A stretch of 64,000 bases of DNA from Rallus limicola (Eukaryota; Chordata; Aves; Gruiformes; Rallidae). How positions within the stretch are numbered: position 1 is the stretch's first letter; each line of letters starts with the position of its first letter. Positions 42,601 to 51,600 of the stretch are shown here, piece by piece. The notes beneath the pieces were generated by a model. The model made no database searches. It saw nothing but the letters and a program-made list of their open reading frames with translations, and was not told the DNA's origin. A program made the translations under genes and the position numbers. The stretch covers positions 6,809,001 through 6,873,000 of the forward strand of contig JAKCOZ010000020.1 in assembly GCA_022605955.1 (NCBI GenBank), given 5' to 3'.

Positions 42601-45600
42601 GCATTTCCTTCTCAGATGCAGTATATCACTGTCAATTCCAACCTCGGTATATCTGCACACATGATATACAGAAGAACTCCCCACATCACTTTTTTAACAT
42701 GCTACAGGTAGCAGGAATCTGAAAGCTTCCAAACGTGTCAGTTGTTGCTTCTTCCTTTCTTAAAAATGAACTCAGCATTTAACAGAAAGATTCAGAAGGC
42801 AGATTCTGTCTATTTATTTTATGACAATCGCACATTTCACTTCCACTTTGTATAAACTGCTGCCTTGTGGTTTACCTCACCTTTGGGCTCTGTAATGACA
42901 TGACTCACTCCCAGTCTCTGACAGACACAGTGGAATGCCTGGTTCCCGGGATTACACCACTGATCAATATAATCATTAGAGCATGTCCATATCATGTTAT
43001 TCATGGTATCGTAACAGGCACCTACAAAAAGGAAAACTTGGTAGATAAGTAGCCTAGATTATTTTTATAGCAGATATAAATCCAAATTATTTGCTTTAAG
43101 AGTTCTCTGTCACATGACAGCAATTTACTAACAATGCTTTGGAGTAAAAGACATGAAAAGGAGATTTTCTAACAAGGGAATGACTACAATGTACATCCCT
43201 TTTGAAGCTTCAAGTATACAACAGCACCTGTTTCAGGCAAATACTCCAGTTCAAAATAGACTGTTCAGAAGATTATTCCATTATACCTAACAGTTAAAAA
43301 AAACCCCAAAAAACAGTTCCAAAGAGAACACTCATGAAGTTTCAGTCATAAAGCAATAGGGAAATGAGAATTACCAACAACATCTTTCCACCTAAGATGC
43401 ATTTATGTATTTTCAAATACAGAGAGCAGATACTCAGAACTTTGTCACACCTTACAGCATAAGCAAGGTATAAGAATCAGACTTCTTTCAAGATTACTTT
43501 CTTGTCTTTTCTTGAGCTCCTGCAGTGAAACTGCAAAAAGCAAGATACTTTTCCTGCTTTCTGAACTTCCTGAAAGTGTTTAATTTACAAATTTTCACCA
43601 TAGACACAAAGCCCCACCAACTGCAAACCAAAATCCAAATCGATTATTTAGAACTGAAGACTTGGATACATCTAGTTCTAAGATACTCCCAGAAAACAAG
43701 TCTACTTCTTACCAAGTCCTGGAACTAGAGCACCACGGCCAAGTGAACTTCCTGCAGCATCAATGAGATCTGCTCGGCTTGTGAACTGCCCATCCGAAAT
43801 ATTGAACACCAAGCTTGAAGCAAGAACTAAATAGGAAAAAAAGTCTCCAATAAATTTCTGGGGAGTTTATTGTATTTCAGAAAACCAAGGCCTTAAACTG
43901 TACCACAAATGTATCCATCTTACTTTTTAAAGATGACAAAGCACTTGTTCCTCCAAAGAGTGAGCGTGTTGCAGAACTGCCTGATCCACCCGGGGGTGGG
44001 ACCAACATCACCAAGTACGTTCCACACGTGTATATTGGAGTCTTCCTTAACATCTTCAGTGGTAGCCCACAACTAGTGTTTGCAGCTGAAATATTAAACA
44101 AAAAAAAAAAAAAAAGAACATAAACTTGTGATTCTTCACAACATTAAGACTTTAATAAAAACAGGCAGCAAATAAAGCAGATTTTTATTTAGGGCTTCAA
44201 GTAAGTTACTACAGGAATTCATTTAAGCTAAGTTTCGCAGCATTTAGAAGTTGCTTTAAGTTATATGTAGGGGTGGCCTCATAATCCCACACAACCAGCA
44301 TCAATCCCCAGGAGGATACATTTTCATAGGTTATTGTACTAAAGAAAAGAATTAAAAAAAATAAAATGCAGCAATCTCTAATTCCCAAACCAAGAAAATC
44401 TGAAGCCTAAATTTTACATGTAAACAAAACTGGTTTAAGAATCGCACAGTGATAAACATATTGACAGCAGTATCTTAGAGCCAAATAATCTTTGAATAGA
44501 GAGATCATTTGAGATTCACTACGCATTTACTATTTTAAGTTCTCCTGCTCCACATGAAACGTATACAGTCATCATGATCTAGCTCCTGCCACTGCTGATC
44601 AACACTTTTCTGAGCACTAACTAAAGAATTATCCAAGAATAAACCACCACTTCTTCTGCTTCTGTAGCACTCTAGTTGTTAACTGGCAAAACACAGCCTT
44701 TAAAATAGCTCTTCAAGTTAATTCTTTGCCAATTTCCCTGTAAGCATATCTATTTCCCGTATAGTCTATCTTCATGGAAACACCTTTAATTGTTTAAAAT
44801 TGAAGAAAAGTCACATATACATGAAGAAAGAAGTAATTCAGGATAAACTGAATAAAATCTTAAAACAAATCTTAAAAGCTCCAGATCACCCTGAAAGCCA
44901 TCAATGCTGTTGATTCAGGATGTGCTTCAGGAGCCCCTAATTAACTGTTGTAGTTTCAGCAGGCTGAATATCCAAATATAAAAGAATATCCAAATATAAA
45001 AGAATATCCAAACATCTTGCAAATAACCTCAAAAAACCCAGAATTACATCTAATTTATAATATTCAACTTGCTTTTAAAAAGATTTTCCTTATCTAAACT
45101 GCAGACTAATTGTACATAATGATTAGAAGCCCAGTTGAACTACCAGCAGAGAAATACATTTTTAAGTTTTATCAAATGTGGCATGAACTGGTCCTAGAAT
45201 TGAATATGTGGGGGGAAAAAGGGCGCTACAAGCATCCTTCTTGTTTCCCGCTCTTAAATGCCTTATTTAGCAATTCAATCATTAAGCAAATATAATGCAG
45301 TATTTCAAACAGTTATTTTGGAAAAAACCCACACTTTTTTTCCCATGCCTTGAGATTAGTAGTTACTAGAACCATGAAAAATTACTGAGAGTCAGTAAAA
45401 CCTCCTCTGACCTGCTTGGTCCTCTTTCAGTGTATTGGAGATGGTCGAGCCAGTGAGAGCAGCCAATGTTGCTGACGGGGAAGCTCTATACCTAGACAGC
45501 CTACTCAGAAGCATCTCATTTATACTCTTGGCAGATTCACCCTCTTTTCTCATTAATATAATTCGTTCCTGTAGAGGATTTGCTATACATACACCATTTT

Positions 45601-48600
45601 CTATCTATTAAAATGGAAGGGGAAAAAACAAACAAACAACAAACAACTTTTAGACATTGAAATCCATAGGAGACAGATTATTTCCTTAATTGAACAAGGC
45701 AATTTATCAGGTAGGGATACAGATATATGTACAGATACAAATTGAGGGGGTGTTTTATTAAAGGATGCAGCTCCTAACAAAGATAAGACCTGATTTACGG
45801 CATTAGGTGTTTTCCCCAAGTTGTATTACCTTAGCCTACCAATTCTAGCCCAATTAGCCCACTAAGTACAGCAGCTGTACAGCAACTGCTGAGCAGATAC
45901 ACAGCTATTGTGCCCAAAGTACTCCACTGAGGCTAAATCCTTGTACAATTTCAATGACCAATCCTAGAGGTCTGTGAACTGCTGCAAGCTCTGCTATACA
46001 AATGAATCCATTTTTAGATTGAGATGTATTCATTGTCAAATTAAAATATACACGTATAAGCATACACATGCAGAAGCCATTGAGAGAAAAGGGAGTTCAA
46101 GCTGCCGATACATTTCTCTAGAGTTAGTTTGGAATGCATTTGGTTTTACACAAAACCCACTGGCTGTCATACAACACAAACATATTAGGTTATAAAATGC
46201 AGTGTAGACAAAACAATTGTATTTGTAACTTGCGGGACCTGATTGGCTTTTAACACAATGAAGCAGACCCACAGTGAACGATGCTTTAAACCCTAATATG
46301 CTGAATTACTGTCACAGCATAAAATTTGATTGCTAGTTACAATGAAATACATTTCCTATTACAAGACAATTCATACTGCTAGAGTAAGAAAGTTGTAGGT
46401 CCTCTGAAGACAGAATCAAACAATACACTTTCTGTTCTCTTAGAAGTTATTTTACAAACAGCTATTCAAATTACACATATCTATATGCAAACCTAGGATG
46501 TTGACTTGAAAATGCCACCATTTAATTAAGCGGTTATGCTATCAACTCCAGACACATAGAAAACATGTAATTTGCTTACTATAAGTTCAAAAATATCCAT
46601 GAACACAGAGTGGCCTTTTGGTGTTTTTTCATTGAGGCTTGCAGGAGACCAAATCCAGTAGAAATATGTACCATCTGAAGAAAGATGCACGGTAGTCATA
46701 GTACTGCCAACCGGGAAGTGATTTACTGGCATTGGGATTATTTGACATACCTACGAGAAGGAGAGCATCTTAATAGTTCTTATTTTGAAATCTGTTCTTA
46801 TTAGTATTAACAGTACTTAATAAATAAATAAATAAAATAAAGTGCAGTTAGTCTGTAAGAGGCTTACTGTCGGACATAATAGTACCATTAAATTTATTTG
46901 TTATAAAGTGCTATTCTATAATGTTTGCCTAATGGATCTACTGCATGCAAACCACTTGTGTACCTAAACAGTTAACATATCAAAAAACAAAAGGATCATG
47001 TCCTCTCTAAGGATTGAGAGCATACCCACAGTATCTTATGGAAAATATACATGCTAAACAGTTAGCTACTTTCTGCATCTTTTCTGAACTGTCACTTGAA
47101 ACTTTGGAAGATAAGGGCAATCCAAATAGTTTCAGTTGCACATCCATCCTTAACATGATGGCAAGAAAAAACCCAAAGTAAACAAATGATTGTTTTTTAA
47201 CAAAGAATGCCAGTAGTTTATCTACAGAATACAAATAGATCAGAAACAATACCTGAATTTTGTTCCAGAGGAATAATGAGCTGTGCAGGAAGATTCTGTT
47301 CTCAGTTTAAGTTGAAGCCCATTTTGCTACTGTTTGCTTGTTTTACAACATGACCATATTATAGCCTAGCTCTTAGAATACTAGAGTAACATCGTACCCC
47401 CTAAGTCCTTATACACACACACACACACACACACACACTAACACATCAGAAACAGAGTTGTATCTGTACCATCCCAAGTTTTGTCACGCAATACTTTCAA
47501 CAGGGGTTTATAAAAAGGCAGTAAGTATAAAACTAATTAAAGCTAACAATAATTATGATTAAATAAGAACATTTTCTTACTCTACTGTAACTGCAGTGAG
47601 CATCCTAGCTGTGCTTTTTACCTGAAGGGTATGCTGATCCACAACCTGGAAAAGGGAGTGAGGCTTATTATCAAAAGAGACGGGACGATGAAGAAGTTTG
47701 CCGTTGCCAAAAGCAACCCACCCAGCCTCCAGCTCCTCATTACGGCAGTACACAAAACCTCTGGCAAAAAAAGCAGTATATTAAAACTCTTTAAATCCCT
47801 GTGCCATGTTTTTGGCTTGTTTTTCTAAAAACAGCTTACAACCACATCCTTGAACTTTGACTGAACTTCAAGTCAGCATAAGGCAGCAATTTCTCTAGTA
47901 CGACTTAAAGCATAAGAAGCCTCATGGCTTCCGAGCAATAAAGAAACAAGGAGACACAATGAGTCATATCTGCACTAATAATTTATATAATGAATGACAT
48001 AATTAGAAAAAAATACTTACATATTCAGCAACCGTACAACTACAAATAAAGAGATCATGAAACTAGTCTATAGTATGTGCCTCTCAGCAAAGAATAAACT
48101 AACTTACTATACATTAAAAAAAAAGTAAAATAACCTTGGAAATACTAGCTATTCTGCTGGTACAGCTCTTTGCAGGAGTTAGACTAGATGGCTTCCAGAG
48201 GTTTCTTTCAGCTTAAATTATTCTACAGTTCTAGAGAAGACATTGTCAAGAAGAAAGTTCGGATAAGAAACTCAAAACATTCAAGTAGCATTTAATAGAA
48301 AAGAGTAATATGTTCTAGTCTAGGCACACCTAATATCTGAGAAAGGTTCATCAAAACAGTAACTTTTTTTTAAAACCAGATCTGCAGAATAGCAAATATT
48401 CAACTGTCACTTACCGCAAAGTACCATGTAATCCAGATCCTAATTTGCTTATTCCTCTGCCCACCGAATTAGTTGTATAAAGATAGAGCCCATCTGCTGC
48501 AAGACAGCGCCCCAAGTCTGCATCTGAATTGGGAAGAAAGAACAGAGCAGGAACCTCCTCTGTAACATACAACACTGGAAATTCTCCATGGTTGTTACAC

Positions 48601-51600
48601 TCCTGTGTAGCTACCACAGCAACTGAAAACCAACAGATGCTCATGACAGGTCATCACTGGCAGGTCAAACCCATTTTTTTTTTTTAAATGCTGAATTTAT
48701 TATTTGGTGTTTGAAAAGCTATTGTATCATCACCAAAGTCTATTTGCTTTCCAGTAGTTTCTTTACACTTCTTTTAAGCCTTATGAAAGTGCCCAGATTA
48801 CACCTCACTCACCCGCACAAATACTAGGGCGATTTAAATCTCCCACTGTTGCCAAATAAACTTAAGAATTAGGTGCTAGTCACTCAGCTTTTCTTTTGAG
48901 ACCATAAATGACATTAGTGTTCCCCCCCCAACATGATTCAAACATACATCATCCATTTCTGAATGGTTTCTTTTTCCTGTATTGTGTTCACATTGCAGCA
49001 TTACAGACCTGCTTTGGGGTATTACAGCCCAAGCTGCTACATAAAACCCAGCCCACAGTAAGTTTAAACTGGCTTTTTCTGCACAATATTCAGATCTCTA
49101 AACACAGTAGGAACTCGACTAGCATACCCAACCATGCTTAGGAACACAGGCCTATTCAACCAAACTCATTTTAAAGTGGGAAAGTCCTTTACTGCAATAT
49201 AAAACAGCTTTAGTATTTGCTAATAAATGCCTTTATAATGATGCAAAGGAGGAGAAGACCACTCTCCTCTGCTCTTGTGACAGGTAACACTGTTCAAGAC
49301 AGAGCTGGCAGCAAGATAAAAAACAAGCCAGGCTGATGACTACACAACCCTTTCTGCTCAGGACCGCTGATATAACATACTGCTTGTGAGGAAGGAATAA
49401 TCTAATATTGAGTCTTGATCAAATTTGTGGTACAACTCTGTGCTTCTCCTAAAGCTAGTAACCAGATCCTTCCACCTCTGAACATTGTTAAACGAAGACA
49501 AAACGTATTTCAAACACAGTTTTGTCACTCACAAAGGAGTAATTATTAACAATCGAGATGGGTCATGCAAGGCAAAGCCTTGTAACAGGAATGTCAATAA
49601 ACCAGTCCAGCCAACCTATTTAAGTTCACAGAATCTGAAGAGTCAGCTAAGGAAAAAGATCCAGTCACTCTGATAGCAAGAAAGCCTTTTCAAAATATAG
49701 ATGTCTTCATTAAATTTGCAGATAGCCTAAAATGGCAACTCAGATCTGTAAATTCCTATGGCTTGCATTAAACTTAATGAGATGTCAGCAAAGCTTGAAC
49801 TAGTATTTCTAAAGCAATGTGAACTTTCTCATTTAGTGCAAAAATAGTAAGCAAAGCAGCAAAAACTTATAATTAATCCAGGGAAAGAAATACAAGAGAA
49901 AGCATTAAAACCCCCATACAAGAGAGACTGGACAGAAACAAAGGTAGAATAGGAAAAGAGGGGTGAAAAAACCCCACAACAATGAACTTTTACTTCTAAA
50001 AATAAACATGCTCTGCCAATGACAGCTACTGAATGCAGCAATACTACATGGGACAAAAAAAAACCTGCTTACTGAAAGGCTAACGAGTGGATAATATCCA
50101 AACTTAGTTTGACCTCTCTGCAAAACTCCCACTGAACTCAGGCAGAGTCCCTGTATCTACTGCTGCCTTTGGTGGTTTCCTCCAGCCCAATTACTAGACA
50201 ATTTGAACTATCAGCTGGCCTTCAGCAAGTGAAGCACAACACTTTTCTGAAGGCCGTTATCTTGCATTTTAAAAAAAACGTATGCCATACTATTAACACA
50301 CTAGACTTAAGATCTGTTGTCTTAATTTTAATATAAAACAGGATACTTCTTTTTATCTGATCCCCAAATGGACTTAACCCCCCCCCCAGCAAACCAATCA
50401 CACACATATCTAGTCAGATTAGCTTAATGTGAATAGGTATGACAAGCCAAACAATGGAAACAATTTAGCACTCCTGTAAATTTGGCCCATGTTTTCAAGT
50501 ACAAACTAAGACAACAAAATGCCCAGAGAGTTGCTGCCCTCCCCCTCTCATTAGATACCAGGCATCAGGACACTCCTGTGATGCCCAGCTCTCTCTCCAG
50601 ATGGTCCTTGTAAACCCTTTCAGCTATTTAATAGGTACTGTACTTGCTTTTAACTCCTTCCAACAGAAAAGAAGTCCTTTCCGACTCTAAAGCTTTACAC
50701 ATTGTTTGAAACAATTATCACCACCATAAGTGTCTCCCCCCCTGCTAGCACTGACAGCTATGAAATAATTCACCTTTATTTTCACTGCTGGAACTAGTGT
50801 TGGCATCAGGTGCAGGTAACATGTCTTCAAAGCCCCAAGACACTATGTGCTTTCCTCCAAGCAAACAAGAGGGTGATCCAGGTCCTCCCTCCAAAAGCAA
50901 CAACCTTTAAAAGCAGAAAATAAAGTAAGATGCATAGAGAACAGCAGTAGTAAAAAAACCCCAGCTAAGTCAAAGTTAAGAGGAAGATACGTTTCAAGTA
51001 ATTATTCTGTCAGAGTTCATAAGTCATTGAAAGAAATCATCAGTATTTAATTTAAAAAACCCCAACAAAACACCACAAACTTAACACCCTAAAACCAATA
51101 AGTAGATTCTTTTAGATTTTACTTTCTAATGTCTTCATTCAGCAATTGACAGAATTTCAATCTTTCCAGAGCTTTCAATAGCTTTCAATGGCTCTAAAGC
51201 CTTTTAATCACATTTTAAGACATTTATCTGCACATATACTTACTCATTTTCAGAGCTGATGTAGAAGTGCTACAAGAAAAGTCACTACAAACCTGTATAA
51301 TACATCAGCCACCGGCAAGGATCCTAGATCAGTCTGTTTCTGTAATAGATGCACTGTATGAACAAAGGTTTTCAGCGACCCTCTAAAAGGATAAGAAAAA
51401 CATGAATTAAAGATGTCTATTGAAACAAGACTGAAGGCACACACACAGCAGTTAATATCCAGTACTATAAAGAGAGACTATCAAGCTTCTTTTTTAATTT
51501 GCATTTCTTTTCTGGATGATTTTCATTCTTTTGTGGAGGAAGTGAAAAGAGGAAGAAAGGGTAACAGAAAGGAAGAATGCTGGCAAACTGCTGGTCTAAA

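Larger units (their letters stand above)
44086..45411 (-). other. HECTD4 intron E7-E8
   Basis: 1.3-kb AT-rich intron holding the T16 run and a short 18-base tandem repeat (44966-45014). No exon seen. Confidence 0.6.
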
